From the NCBI RefSeq assembly GCF_022539665.2, contig NC_081336.1, forward strand, positions 434,001-498,000: DNA of 64,000 nucleotides, read 5' to 3'. Below are positions 1-13,104 of this stretch, piece after piece. The notes under the pieces are model-generated. The model was not told the DNA's origin and made no database searches. It was given only the letters and a program-made list of their open reading frames with translations. Both the position numbers and the translations under genes were made by a program. Numbering within the stretch: position 1 is the stretch's first letter; each line of letters begins with the position of its first letter. Origin of the DNA: Daphnia carinata. Its lineage: Eukaryota > Arthropoda > Branchiopoda > Diplostraca > Daphniidae.

Positions 1-824
1 CGGTAGCGTTGCCTGTAATATTCGGATGCGTGTAGCCTCTTTTAGCTTAAAAGCAAATCACGAACGATTAGGCTCAGCTAATTGGCATTAAATGGCTAGT
101 TGTCGATGTCCGACAGGATTATATCGTTTAACACAAAGTTTCACCCATACTCAACAGTCAAACAGCGTTCCAACCGATCGCCTAGTTGATAATGCAAACA
201 AAGTGGCTGCTATTGTATCGTAAAATATCTCCTTTGGTGCAAACAGGACTGAAACCATTACTCCCATTCCGTCGTGAATTGTGAGCTAATGAAATCAAAA
301 CCGAATCGCAGTGATCTGGTGCCTCATTCCGTTTGCGCATGCCGTTGCATTAAAGACGCTGTTTGATCTTGTAATCGAGCCGTCCGTTTGGTTACAACTA
401 CAGAATGCCTAAATATTGAATAACGACTTTGCGCCTGTCATTTGAAATTCAAACACACACTTCAAAGATAAGTGGCTGTAAATGTTACGTCTGCGTGAGT
501 GAAAGCCGGTACTGCCTCGCACGGATATTTTATCTCGTTTCTATATTTTAAAAACTCGGCACTGCTCATGAATACATTCAAAGGTGAAAGTCCTTCTAAT
601 TCGTAAACCAATTCGAATGAAAGTCCACTATTATGGAACGCAATCGCAGGCTTGGGAAGGCCCCCCTCTCTTTCTATAGACAAAATGTGCAAAATCATTC
701 CAGTGCGATTCCATTATTTTGGCAAGTATTTAAGAAGCTGTGAACGCCTACGGATGATTTTATTGTTGACTGATCTCTGGCATCTACCACGCTATCCTTG
801 ATCTAGGCTTTCCGACTAGAGAAA
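1..824. other. Upstream intergenic sequence, no confident gene
   Basis: No recognised gene. A 78-codon minus-strand frame lies at 462-698 and looks mildly protein-like in composition, but it has no recognisable domain and no clear splice partner, and it sits directly upstream of the Popeye gene start. A segment near 335-378 resembles another near 11,408-11,455 (see findings). The last 100 bases presumably contain the promoter of the Popeye gene; I see no convincing TATA box. Confidence 0.4.
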
Positions 825-2123
825 ATGTGGACCTGTTATCAGTTCGGTTACAGTGTATTCCTTTTTCTGGCTATGATTACAGGTATCGAAGCAAGTGAAT
901 CCCAATCAAACTGGAGTGTTGATGAATCTGGCAAAATCAAGCCGATTATGTTTGACGAAGACGAAATTGATCCAGCAGCCTCTGATGTTGACAGCCAGCG
1001 TAATCGATATCCCTTTGTTGGAGAAGAGTGGCGCTTGAATCAAAGTGATGGCAAATCATTTTCGCTGGATCTCCAGATAAACAGTAGCACGAGCAACGCA
1101 AGTTCTGTTTCAGACAAAAAGGACGCTGTTTGGCCTTATTTTTACACGGGCTGTTCGTGGCTGCCCATCAATCACATTTCGTTCCAGTTTGCCCACGTTT
1201 TTCTCTGCCTGTCTTACTTGGCACCACCCGGACTTTATGGACTCATTTACCTACGTCTGGTGCTGGCCATCGGTTCTGCGCTATTGGCCGCTTGGGCGTG
1301 TTTCATCATATGCGCATTTGACACTTTCATCTGGAACAGCCTGTTCCTCCTCGTTAATGCTGTACACGCTATTGTACTGGTTATCTCATTGCGAACAGTA
1401 CAATTTGGGCCACAAATGGAACAGGTAAATATACCGTGATGCTATCAGAAATTCAGTGTATAAACCTTTTGTTTGCCACAGGTGTACGCGGACATCTTCC
1501 AGCCGCTGAACGTGTCGAAGAGACAATTCAAAGCCGTGGCCAAATGCGTCGCATCCATCCGGCTTATGAAAAGAGGCGAATACTTCTCTGTTGAAAAAGA
1601 CACGAAAGTTGAAACACTTTCTTTGTTGCTGTCTGGCAGGTGTGTGTATTCTTCTATTTTGAAAATATATATACTCATTAGTTTTTTATTTTCAAGGATG
1701 TTGATTAGCCAGAATGGCAAAATGCTTCATTTGATTCACCCAATGCAATTCCTCGATTCCTGCGAGTGGTTTCAGGTTTCTTCTGACGACGTGTTCCAAG
1801 TAATTTTTTTTTTATTGTCTCACTGATTTGTGCCTATGTGAACCGTGACTTTAACAGGTGAGTATCCGAGCTTGCGAAGAATCACGGGTATTGCTTTGGC
1901 GTTGTGATGACCTGAGAGCGATCCTTCAAAAGGACGCATCCTGCAATCAGTTTTACATGAAATTCTGGGTCGGGACGTCGTTCAGAAATATTACCAGGCA
2001 AGCTTCTCGGATAATGAAAATAATATATCATTAATCACATTAAACTTTTGGCAGGTGAGAGAAAAAATTGCCAGTTCCAATGGAATCCCACTATTCAAAA
2101 CGAACCTCATAAATAACGAGTAA
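825..2123 (+). CDS. Popeye domain-containing protein (BVES/POPDC-like)
   Basis: Popeye proteins are membrane proteins of muscle and epithelium whose cytosolic Popeye domain binds cyclic AMP (family knowledge). Exons read as 825-1424, 1482-1639, 1697-1799, 1858-about 1968 or 1993, and 2055-2123, with introns of about 57 bp. The first exon encodes a hydrophobic N-terminus, an acidic Asn-rich linker, then two or three membrane segments around residues 120-190. The Popeye domain follows, with LLLSGR across the exon 2/3 junction, FLDSCEW in exon 3 and FQ/VSIRA across the exon 3/4 junction. These two motifs match the DSPEW and FQVTITA signature motifs of the cAMP pocket, with Pro to Cys in the first. 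The last junction is unclear. A GT donor after 1968 keeps frame to the TAA at 2121-2123 (about 346 codons). A GC donor at 1994 would read into a TGA at once. Confidence 0.88.
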
Positions 2124-2169
2124 AACGCAAGAGCGCTACGGAATTAAAGAGGACAAAAAAAAACTTATA

Positions 2170-2179
2170 AATAAATAAA
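2170..2179 (+). terminator. Polyadenylation signals of the Popeye gene
   Basis: Two overlapping AATAAA hexamers (2170-2175 and 2174-2179) lie about 50 bases after the Popeye stop codon, at the right place and on the right strand for 3'-end formation. Confidence 0.55.
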
Positions 2180-2851
2180 ATTACGTTGGAATCAAAATTG
2201 GTATATTTCGCAAACGGTTGATTTGACGATAAAACAATTCGCTTCCCCGAAATCAGCATAGAATTGAAAGTTTAGCGTGTCATTTTCAAACAATTCCAAG
2301 AGATGTCGTTCCTACAGATTTTGAGAAAACTGAGAAAAAGGAGTCTACTGAAATACGTACATAAAATAAGGACAGAGACCACAGGTTGTACAACGACGTA
2401 AAATTTTTGATGTTACGACTACAGACGGATCCCTTTATTACGTAAACTTGAAAGTTTTATTTTTTTTTTCATAGTTACCCAAAGAAACAGGTAGAAAAAA
2501 AAATAAATTGCTACTCGACCACCTGTTAGAGTCTCTGTTACACGATTTATGGACCATTTTGAATTCCTTTTTCCCCAGCCAATTGTTTGCGCTTACTATT
2601 AGAGCTTCCTCAGATGGTCAAACATAGCGCTCGTATAACCTTGTGTCGGTTGGGTTGGAAACTATTCGCTCGACAAAACCAGACGACAGTCAGTTGTTTG
2701 ATACCAACTGGTGAACAAGTCTTTTTGTTTTGTTTTAGCAGCCGACTCGACCAAGCAGCAACCAGTTTAAATGTGTTAGTCACCTTGACAAGTTGACACG
2801 TTGAAGGGGCAGTGTTTCGTTCGTGACTGGTATCCAAAAAAAAAAAAGACA
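2180..2851. other. Intergenic, no gene seen
   Basis: AT-rich spacer between two same-strand genes, with T- and A-runs. Only short shadow frames are present. The sulfotransferase promoter and 5' UTR should lie in the 3' part. Confidence 0.5.
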
Positions 2852-4332
2852 ATGCGACTCGTTTCGATTCGCCGTCATTTGCATTACTTTTCCACATTCG
2901 CCATTGTTTCTTGCTGTTACGTCATGTTGCATAAAACGTCTTCGAAGAACGACGCTGACCGCAGTCAGCCAGAGCAGCAATTAGTGGACGTTAAACATGA
3001 AGTGCCTTTTCAATCGGAAGTTCAAGTATTGCCTTATCCAAGGCCTGCTACCAATTTAGAAGTACAACAACCTGTGACAGATATCGTGATAGAAAAAATC
3101 GATAGGATCGTAAATTTACCAGAGATGGGAGCACCGTCCACTGACCCAAACAGAACGCTCAACTGGCTCGATTTGTGGTCGAATGATACATTTTGCAATC
3201 AGTTCTCTGTTCATCTTCTTGAAGAGAACAGTGTCCAACCTCGGGCTTTGGTGTCTTTCCCTGGAAGCGGAAACACTTGGTTGCGTATGTTGTTGATGGG
3301 CGTGACTGGGCTGTACGTCGATACCATCTATCCGGGCGATGAACTTTTCATATCCAAAGGTACAGTTAATATTTTTCAATCGTCGGCATGTCTTCAAAAA
3401 AGACAACAGTCAGAAATGAGCATTCTAAATTTGTCTCGTTTTTAATTGTTTTGTTTTTGACGATGGAACGCAAGCAGCTGGGAGCACGTACGAATTAAAC
3501 AAGGACTGCAATTGTTCGTTGCTACAGAAAACTCACGACCTGTCGCTGTTTTCGGTGATTTACAACATGGCAATAGCCAACAAGTCGACTGAGCAAAGGA
3601 TCCATCAGGAGGTTGATCAATTCCGCGGAGATGGAATCCTCGTTATTCGCAATCCCTTCAAAGCCATCTTGTCCTATCGCAATTTTGCCTTCGGTGGAAA
3701 CATGGCCGGCCTGGCTCCAGTCGAAGCTTTTTCTCAAGGACTTGAACCCGTTCGAATTGGAAACCGGAAGATATCCAGTGAGTTTTATAACATCGTGCTG
3801 ATTGTTTCGTTTACTATGTAAAAAAAATGAACAACTGCATTTGAATGATTTTATTTTTAAAGCGTGGGATCAGTTTGTCAGCCGTTGCGTGGCGAGTTGG
3901 GAAATGTTGGCAACGGTCTGGATCAGAGGATTGAAACGCGGAGGCGTCGTCTACTACGAGAAACTGCGTCGGGACACGGGCCCGCAGCTGTTGCGGATGG
4001 CCGAGATGTTGGGCATTCCGAACGTGAATAAAGATCGATTAGATTGCGTTCTACGTCACAATCAGGACAACACGTTCAAACGAAGTGAATCTGGCCCGAA
4101 GAATTATCCAAAGTAAATCCAATTCAATGTTGAACCATTTTCGTTCTTATAAATTATTCGTTCGCCTATCAGGAATCCATTCACGGAGAGCCAACATTTG
4201 CTGATATTGAAATCCATTGAAAGCGTTCAACTGGCATTGAAAGAACGAGGACTCGACCCGTTACCTGTCGAGATGTACGATTTCTACACGCCAATGTACC
4301 AGTATGGTCATTCGATCGGCTCTTCCCTGTGA
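2852..4332 (+). CDS. Type II membrane sulfotransferase, WSCD-like
   Basis: A predicted Golgi sulfotransferase using PAPS. Exons are 2852-3359, 3478-3777, 3863-4112 and 4173-4332; they sum to 1218 bp, giving 405 residues with correct phase at every junction. I chose the ATG at 2852 over one 51 bases upstream because it puts the basic-then-hydrophobic signal anchor (about residues 8-28) at the very N-terminus. The 5'-phosphosulfate loop SFPGSGNTWLRMLL is near residue 135 and the 3'-phosphate motif ILVIRNPFKAILSYRN near residue 222. The GSGNTWLR form and the overall layout fit the WSCD (sialate O-sulfotransferase-like) family rather than HS2ST or NDST, but no WSC domain is visible in the stem. 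It may act with the glycosyltransferase cluster 27 kb downstream, though this is only inference. Confidence 0.85.
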
Positions 4333-7300
4333 TTGCATTTTTATTTGTCAACCTGGAATATTCTATATTCTATCACTAACTGCTGATGAATTGAAGCCTG
4401 TTGTTCAACCTAAAGTATTGTAAAAGTGCGACCAGTTGTTGTGTATTCTTTCATCTCTGATTTTGATGTGATATTCAAAAATTACACGTCTTATAAAGAG
4501 GTGGATTTTCAATCGTCCGAGCCCACTGTAAATGGTGCATCCACTTGGATACACCTGAGGCGCCCTTTGTGTTCCACGTGACAGGAACCAAAAATCATAA
4601 CCTTGAAAAAAGCATTGAAACCGTTTGGTATTTTACGTGACAGAATTTGGAGTCATTTGCGTTGCCAACAGGTTTTTTTTTTAGACGAAAGGCAGGGTGA
4701 GGAACTTCAGAAGGACAAATGAATACGCCCCCTTTCTTTTCTTCATTATATGTCATTCAATATCGTTAGTTCAGTAGCACTTTAAACCTCAAAGAACACA
4801 GGAGCATGCTTTCCCAATATGTAAGAAAAAAAATTCATGTAAGTGTTGACTTCATTTCATGGTTTATAATTTAATTGATTATTATTTAGTATGCATCAAG
4901 TGAGTGGTGTCTAAGATCTAAGATCTGAGGAAAGGGAAGTTAATTGTTTTAGGATCCCACCAGCATCTGCGAGAGTGATCAGAAGTTGGTGACTGTTCCT
5001 GCCATAATCAACTAAATGGACGGCTACAACCCAATTACTTCACTTGAACCGTCTTTGAGTGGTGCGTGTGATGTGCCATTGACGTCATGGAACGCAGGCG
5101 GTAAAGACTTTTGGATTTCAATCGCTAATGTGCCAAGTAGTGAAAGTCATCTAGCATAACGTGTTTCACCTTTCTTTATTCCGTGCATTTTATTTGGATG
5201 TAGATGTTCACTCCTAGATGGGGTGGGTGCTTGCGTGATCGCCTTCCGTCACGATCCAGCCTGTTTGTGGGCAAACAAACAGAAAACGGTGGGAGTTGCT
5301 GTACAAACAGTTGCACGCAAAGGCAGGTAAAAAAAAAAAAAAAAATGATGAGCTTCCCATTGTCTCCTGTGCATTTTGTTACCAAACAAAATCGATGGGC
5401 GTGGTTCTTTGCACATGATTCACCTTCGCTTTGCATGATAACAAAGAATGCTTGAAATAACTCCTTCTTGATTGATTAATATCCTCGTAGAATTACTTGA
5501 GATCTCTGAAATTTACTTGATGGATTGACGGTGATCCGCCTTGATTGCGTTACGTTGGTGGGCGACAAAAGGTCCTTTGGAATACGTGACGTAGTAAACA
5601 ATTACCCGAGGATAATGCGTACGACATCGTCAAAGAATAAAGACGTTTTAATAATCGGATTTGCGCTGTCTTTCTATTATAAGGGGGCCAACCATCACGT
5701 AAAGACCGTGTACAGTTACGGATGCACCTAATTTCTGCGATGGACGTCTTAAGAGATTTGACCAATTCATTTTTCGCGATGATGGACTCGTTTACGTTTT
5801 TACGAAGGACGATAAAGACTGGACGTTGAGCGCCATTACTTTCGGCGGAGAAAGTCATCATCCGCAGTGCTCAAGCGGATCGCAGCCAAAGTATAAAGCG
5901 ATTAACTTGCAATAACTGTAGATTACGTTCACCCACTCTAGTCTGACTAGATTAATTGCGGTCGTTATACTTGCCGGATAGCTGATATAGGTAGTCGCTT
6001 AAGTCTGTTTTCTTAGACGTAAGACTTTTACGCATGTCTGGGCATTGTGCCATTCAAAAGGTGTTTTTTTTTTATTTGTTCGTTGGAGAAATTGAATTGC
6101 GATTTTTTGCTGTGTGTGTAGATGTCCAACGCGGTCATGTCCTGCTGGATTTACAAGGACAAATTGGATCCTGCCAAATTGATAAATGGTTTGCACACGC
6201 CGTAAACTGCCAGAGCGAGAAAACGTTGTTCGAGTTCCAGCAGTCCAGGCCCATGTGAAAACATTACACGGTGATGTATTCAGAAGATTAAGTAATTCAA
6301 TTTATTTTATTGTTTTGTAAAATGGTAGAATAATCCTTTGAAAAATCATAGTTTTCAACTATGGTATTATTTTGATACAATTATTTCAGAAAAAAAAGGC
6401 AAGAGATTTAAGATAGCGGATTGTTTCGAATAATAGCGTCAAAGTTTGTGAGAAGTAGGAGAGCCACTCAACTTTATGTTATTTGCTGTTCAAGTAGCCA
6501 CGTCCTGCTGCTTCCGCATTGTTTCACGTGATATTTCGGGTACATTTTTCATGGCCACTTGCTGATCTCGAGCTCGACGAGTGTACCCTGCAATATTTAT
6601 GCCGCTTGACGACATAATGAGCTTAGCCGACAGGGGCACAGCGAAACAGAACTCGTTGCGTTGCATTTTGCCCTTTTACTTTCCTTGTTAGCGAACGATC
6701 TAACCGATGCATGGAAGAGAGTGCAAGTCGGCACGAAACATGCTCATCGTAGACTTGGAAAATCAAGAACAAGGTAATCGTTATCCTTACGTTTTCCAGC
6801 AGCAAATGGCCACCAGACGAACAGTTCCCGCATTCCAACACGGCAAATACAAATGGCACATTGGTAACAATCATTTAAGATTACACACGGACGAATTGCA
6901 TCGCTAAGGATTAACAGTAAACAATGCCAAGGTCTGTCGTAGTAATGATGGTTATTTCTTTTTGTAAAACAAAACAAAATGATACAGTCCTTCTTGCTGT
7001 GTTTCACCGTTCTTCCGACAAGTGCGCACTGTACGATTATCAAAAGAGAACAGGAAGGCGGACGATGGCAATTATTTCGTCAGTAATAATCCCCACGTCC
7101 CCCTTCAGTGAAGTCCCGTGACTGGGCCTCATTAAAAATCAACAAGCGGGGCTCGATTCTCTGCGTTTTCAATCTTAGAAAAACACTGGGCGATGGCGAC
7201 ACAGGGCCCTTGCAAAACGAAATGTCAACTGCATAGAAACAAACCAAATCCCTTTTTTTTTTTTAAATTCGTTGAATTTAATGAGAGGTCGTAGCGAAAA

Positions 7301-9340
7301 TAGGGTGGGATAATTTTAATTTGTTATAGTCTTCAATGGAGTAAACGATGTGATGTCATTTCATCTAGCGATCTCAGCATCTAGCGCAGCAAATGGGCTT
7401 TTCCTAATGTTTTCATCGTCATTAAACGCTAAAGTATCCCGGCTCGCGTTGCATTAAATAAGCAGAGTAAAAGCAGAACAATAGAAATGTAATTAAGAAA
7501 ATAGAAAACGTAAAGAATCAAGGAAAATGGAAGAGGAAAGATTGATATTGATCCACCAAATGTTTAAAAAAAATAAAAGCTACTGGCTAATAGCCACTGG
7601 AAATCCGTTGCAATCATTCATCATCCGCCTGCACAACAGAGCCACCTTTCATTTCAATAGACTTTTTTTTTTTCCATTATTTACTGCAAAAATTGTTGTA
7701 ATGAATAAATGATTCATCCTTTCTTTTTGTAGACGAGCGGGAGTTTCCACTATAGGGTACCGTCTAAATAATTGAGACTCCTGCAGCCATTTGTCTCTCG
7801 CCACCACCACCTGAGGAAAACAAAAAGTTTTGTTTACTTTCCACAAAAGAAAAAAGTTCCAGTTTTTTCTTTTGTGATTTTTTGACCTTTATTCTGCACA
7901 CACAACCAACGAAAGACATCAGCTGCGCCATGAGCCGATGCTAATGGCAAACGTCGTTCGTGTTGCAGTTCTTTTTGGGAACACAATAAAGGCGAGTTAT
8001 AGATCTGCTTTGTGATGTCGTCAATCAATTCAGTTCGTCGTTCCATCGCTCCCGACGTTTGTTATTGGACGAAATTGCAGCGGAGGGACACAAGAAGACA
8101 CTAAACCGATAGCAATTCAACAGAAAGGCCACACCTGCGAGCATTTTTTGAATAGCATTTTGATTTGAATGCGCACATAGTGGGGCGTTTTACGACCTCG
8201 GTGAACTCGTTTCGTAGCACCTCGTAAAATATGAACGAGCACACAAGATGGCAGGGCGTCTCTAGAAATACTGTTGCTCTATCCGAAGGTAAATCCAATC
8301 TTCTTATGATTTTTTAATCGTTTTTCTTTTTGTTATTGGATGATTAGATCAAAGGCAACGGGCGTCTTCGTTTCTAGGTGGGATGCATCTGGTTCTTCCC
8401 GTATTGCGAAATCATGGAATGATTGACACCATTTGTTTTATTCAAACTTTTCATTGTGACTATAAATCCAAGTCATCTGACGACTCGCAGGAGAGTGACA
8501 CGCAAAAGGGCATTGGATACCCTGCCGACCTAGAGGGACGGGAGAGAGGCAAGTCGGACGTGCATGTAAAACGAACCACGTGATTCAATTTCGCCCACCA
8601 CTTTTTTATGCAGTCAGTCCAGAACTTGCCATCGTAGCTGAAAGTGCGACAGATATTAAAGCAAAAGTTTGACGAGATGACGTAAAATGCAAAGGCGTTA
8701 GTAACTATTAAAACAATAGAATACAAGAACGAAGACAATGATGAAGGCACATTCCATCAGTTTAAAAGATCAATTAGCATTGCCAGTGGTAAAATTTGAT
8801 AATCGAATCAAATTTTGTTCTTTTCTAATTTTTTTTTGGATCTACCAGTGTTTCGTAATAGGGTTTGCTGTTTTCGTCATTTCATTTGTCATCTCCTCTG
8901 CGCCGTGTAATGCGAGTCTGACTGAGCGACGTCAACAGATGACAAGTAACTCGATGACACGTTACATCTTCTGCTAGTGGAATTACTCAGAACTTATGTA
9001 CAGTATGGGGAGTTCCAGTGTCCTAGCGACAACTGGACGATGATCTGCCCTTGGCCAGAATATCCTCCATAGCCGTATCAGCCTGTTGTTTTCGTTGTCA
9101 TCAACGCGAGCTAGCTCATCGTGATAATGAACGTCTATCGGGTGAGAGCGTCCAGCAGCAGGACTGTAGTCTTGGCATGAAGGGCCAGACGGACAAAGCT
9201 CTGCTCTAATACCAAACTCTCTAGATGAACATTAGACGACGAAACCAAGACCGCAAATCTACTAACTTCCGCTGTGTCATTGCGCTGAATGAGAAGATTC
9301 AAATGAAATGAAAAAGGAACTCGAGAGAAAATAAGATTGT

Positions 9341-9366
9341 GCTCGGTGATTCTGCTCGGTGATTCT
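9341..9366. repeat. Two tandem copies of a 13-bp unit
   Basis: The unit GCTCGGTGATTCT occurs twice head to tail and is followed by a partial third copy. It is a simple local duplication. Confidence 0.9.
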
Positions 9367-9471
9367 GCTGGACAATTCAAGATGATTACAGAATCCTCTC
9401 TGCTGCTCTTGCTTCTTGTTCTTAAGGAAATCGTACGGAATGGAACGACCGGAGGGCGGCTGAAGTTGAAG

Positions 9472-9512
9472 AACAACAAAAACAAAGGAACAACAAAAAC
9501 AAAGGAACAACA
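9472..9512. repeat. Tandem repeat of a 17-bp unit
   Basis: The unit AACAACAAAAACAAAGG occurs at 9472-9488 and 9489-9505, with a partial third copy to about 9512. It is A-rich and probably a replication-slippage repeat. Confidence 0.9.
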
Positions 9513-12500
9513 GATATAAAAAAAATTCGCTTTTGCTATTCTAGGAGGGACCGTAGTGGACAACAAGCAGCCGGCGGGTAAACGACGAACGAGCGGCTGC
9601 CATGACAACGGGTGTCGATGTCGTGCAACGATAAGGGGGGCGTTGGGGAGACGTGATCGCTGTTGGCTACAGTCCCTCGAAATAATAGACAACAAACTAC
9701 ATATGCCATAATTCTTCTAACAAACACACAACGCCACTTTACTTGATGAAATGAGTCAACGCTTACTCGTCGCCCTCTGGTGGATAACATGCGACAACCA
9801 CTAGAAGAATGTCAATTTCGGCCGTTGAAATAATGTTTTTGTTTTATTCACTACCGCTCTCCGTGAAGTTTGCCCCATTTTTTTGATCTGTTGGACATTT
9901 CGTAATTTCATAAGATGAACTCATTAACCTCGTTGTACCCTTGCTGTTCAATCAGTCAGCTACAGTCCTACCTCAACCCAGTACAATAGCATAGGGCCCT
10001 AGTGGGTGAGAGAAGACCCCGCGCAACTTGTTCTTTTTTTTTTTTTTAATTTCATTTCATTTCTGAGTTCTGATAGTAAAAAGTAAAGAAAAGCCATAAA
10101 GATTCCAAACAGAGAAATATTGGAACTTTAGTCTTGGCGTGCATCATCAGACAAAAAGCTAGAACACGCCCTAAACTGTGGAACTTCATTTTTGTGCTGG
10201 CAACATACAAGGGGATTTCGTTTTTTAAATTTAGTTCGTTGATTGTGGTCGGTAAATGAGACAAATCAGATAATATTTGCCACAATTGTCGCAGTTTTTA
10301 CTTACAATTTCAGATGGGTTAGTGAGATTGATTGTCGAGGTTAAGCCGTGACACTGGTGTTTCGAGGGAATCTGCAATACCCTTCCCGTAGATGATAATC
10401 CATCATGGCCGACATCTGCACCCTAACTTTTTCCTTTGTCTGCTATTCGTAGGTACGATTGTTTGTGTTCACAACTTTCTCGAAAAAATGTCATAAAAGA
10501 AGGTTTTATTCAGCGTTTGGAATATAGTGACACTAGAATACGATGTGAGACTCAGATAATATTTTAATTCGTTTTCTCCTAATTTTCTTTTTTAATATCA
10601 GCTTTCCTCAACAAATGTTTGGCAATTTTTTTATAGGTCACTTGTTGTAAAGTGTTGAGAATGGCCAAAATCCAAAAGATCTTTTGTGGTATTAATCAAA
10701 TGTATTCTATCACAATCAGAATTAACTTCAATGTGAAATTTCAGTTAGTTGGATTCCTGGCAAATATTCAGCATCTTTATCCCACAACATGTAATACAGC
10801 AATAAATTCCAAACTTGGAAGTACTGTGAATTGCCAAAATAACATTTGGAACTCTGACAAGTTAACGAGCAATGTTGAGGTATGTTAACATTAGGTGTGT
10901 AAATCTCAAAGAAAGTAACATTTGCATACAGAAATACAATAATTAATATATTTTGTGTTATAGTTAATATTATTAAAAGCATTTTTTAGTTCTAGTTCCA
11001 CCAAAATAATTTTAATAATTTTCCCTTATTTTCCAATTAGGTAATTGAATTTTTCCGTCATCATTCCCAAACGATTCGTCACCATTCCGTGGGCACCGAT
11101 TGTGCGGAATAATCAAATTGTGTCGTATATGGTAAGCTGTTGTTTTTTTTTTGTTTTCGGTATTTGTTGTCATCAAATTTTACTATCTTTGTTATTTTTC
11201 AAAATTATTGTCAGAAAGAAAAATTCGATTTGATGAAACAGCTTGAGTAATAAAATTTGCATTATTTGCTTATCTCTAGGTTGACGTGAGAAAGAAACAA
11301 CAAAACAAACAATTCTGTGTGAAACGAGAATGCAGACGATCGAGAAAATCAGTGTCCCATCATGGTAAGTCACATTTGCTTTTACTTTTACAGTGTTTTT
11401 TTCTTGTGTCTGCAAACTGCCGTCGGCATAAAGATGCTGTTTGGGCTTGTAATCGAGCCCTTGGAAAGGGCACAGCATGGCCCAGCAGTCTGTTTACTTA
11501 TATGCATGTAGCAACATCGTTGTGAAGGAATAGTTGACGATGACGGGCAATATCAGCTATCCACATGTCAGGATACATGCCCGTCTCATTTTCCATTCTG
11601 AACGAGGCGAAGTTATTATCTGGAGAAAGTGCCTGTTAAATCACCAAAATGATTTCTCTTTTGTCGATGATGGCTAGATCATGTCGAAAAGAGGACGTTG
11701 TCCATCTATTACAACAATAGGGCCATTGTTGTCCCGGTTAAATTGCGACCCACAAACGGCCAGTGCACTACGTTCGACTTTTATTGATCGACCAACTCAA
11801 AGAGAGAAAATAAAAGGACGTGAGAATATGATAAAACTACAGACACGACCCACCACTAGGGCACCGTAAAAAAGAAGCAAATAAAAAGATAAAAACTTGG
11901 ATAACAACAAAACAGTTCAAGAGAGTGGAGTAGGCGGTGGCTTTTGCGTGCCTCTAAAATAATGTCGTGACGAAATTTCAAATGAAAAAAGCTGCGAATA
12001 TTCCAGAGTTGAGTCCAATAAAAAAATCGTAAAATCATCGTGACGGAGACCGTTGTCCTATAGGTATCGTTTGAAAAAATATTCTCAGTTAGCCATCAAG
12101 TTTGCATAGTTAATCTTGCTCATAGGCAAGTGCTGTTTGTGTCTCCTCATCACAAACTTTCTAGGATGGACGAGACAAGAAACAGTGTGTCCCAACGAAA
12201 GTCGAGTAGCATTCGCACAGAGCCGACGACGTAACGCCCGTTATTTGCAAGCGCATTATTCTATGCGAAGATAGAAAATAATGAGAATAGATGCACGTGA
12301 CCATAAGTCGCGAAAGTTTGAAACAAATTTCTTTTTTTTTTTGTGAAACGAAACCTTTGTAATACGTCGCATCGTGGGTTTCTTTCTAGTTCATTTTTCC
12401 TGTATTTAAAAAAGTATTTCGTTGTAATCCGCTTTAGCTGCACGCGTGACTGTGTAAATAATACTTTTATGCGGCTGCTTGTATACTTATGGTAAGCCAG

Positions 12501-12889
12501 CCGTAAGGAAGTTGGACGACGAAACCCTGGTAAGCCTCTTTCTCTCTTCCTTTTGTATTTCAGCAGATTATCTGGTTACCAACGGGCTATAATGTAATTC
12601 AGCCCACTGCAGCCGAATAACGCATTCCAATCATCTAGAAAACCTTATCAAGATGACCAAACGTGTCGAATCCAATTTACAACATTACCTTCTTTGGCTG
12701 AGGAAAAAAAACTTCATGTCTAAATGGAAAACGGCAATTCACACAAATAAGGTAACTTTAATGTTTTTCACTCGTTACCTTTTATTCATTTTTGTAAAGT
12801 CTGATAGGTCTCCATTGGCTGGCGGCTGAAATAAAAACGAAATGAACGAGTGGCGTGCGTGTCTGGTTCAACTGGGTAATGCGTCAATG

Positions 12890-13036
12890 TCACACCAGCA
12901 GATGGACTCCCAGTTTCTGCCGACGCGTCTACAATTTCGGTTCGTTTTCTTTACTGTGGATGTGGTGGTGTCGAACGCACCGGTGTCGACTTATTCATCA
13001 TGCGGACATCAAGTACAACGTGCACGTAATGTCTGG
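12890..13036 (+). other. Candidate orphan exon A (unrecognised)
   Basis: An open frame that can begin after a CCAG acceptor near 12,896 and ends at a GG|GTAATA donor after 13,036, in phase 2. The frame is rich in Trp, Arg and Cys, and ends in YNVHVMSG. It joins in phase with the candidate exon at 13,105. I do not recognise the protein, and other frames of the same bases are also open. It could be a decayed gene or chance. Confidence 0.25.
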
Positions 13037-13104
13037 GTAATACCAAAAAAACAAGAACATCCAATCGCAACCTAAGAAATAAAAATCTTTTCTTTCATCA
13101 TCAG

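Larger units (their letters stand above)
4333..12841. other. Long non-coding stretch, no gene recognised
   Basis: About 8.5 kb with no frame showing domain content, conserved motifs or a consistent chain of exons. It holds short tandem repeats (13-bp unit at 9341-9366; 17-bp unit at 9472-9512), homopolymer runs, and isolated consensus splice sites around 10,650-11,370. It may hold distal regulatory DNA or 5' non-coding exons of the Sidestep gene at 16.8 kb; nothing in the sequence proves this. Confidence 0.45.

Noticed and set aside
462-698. 78-codon minus-strand frame before the Popeye gene
   Set aside because: The composition is plausible, but there is no domain, no splice partner and no conserved context, so it was mentioned only in the gap entry.
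9135-9695. 186-codon minus-strand frame
   Set aside because: Long but low in information: it spans two simple tandem repeats and reads mostly Ser, Arg, Leu and Phe with no motif. It is probably chance openness.
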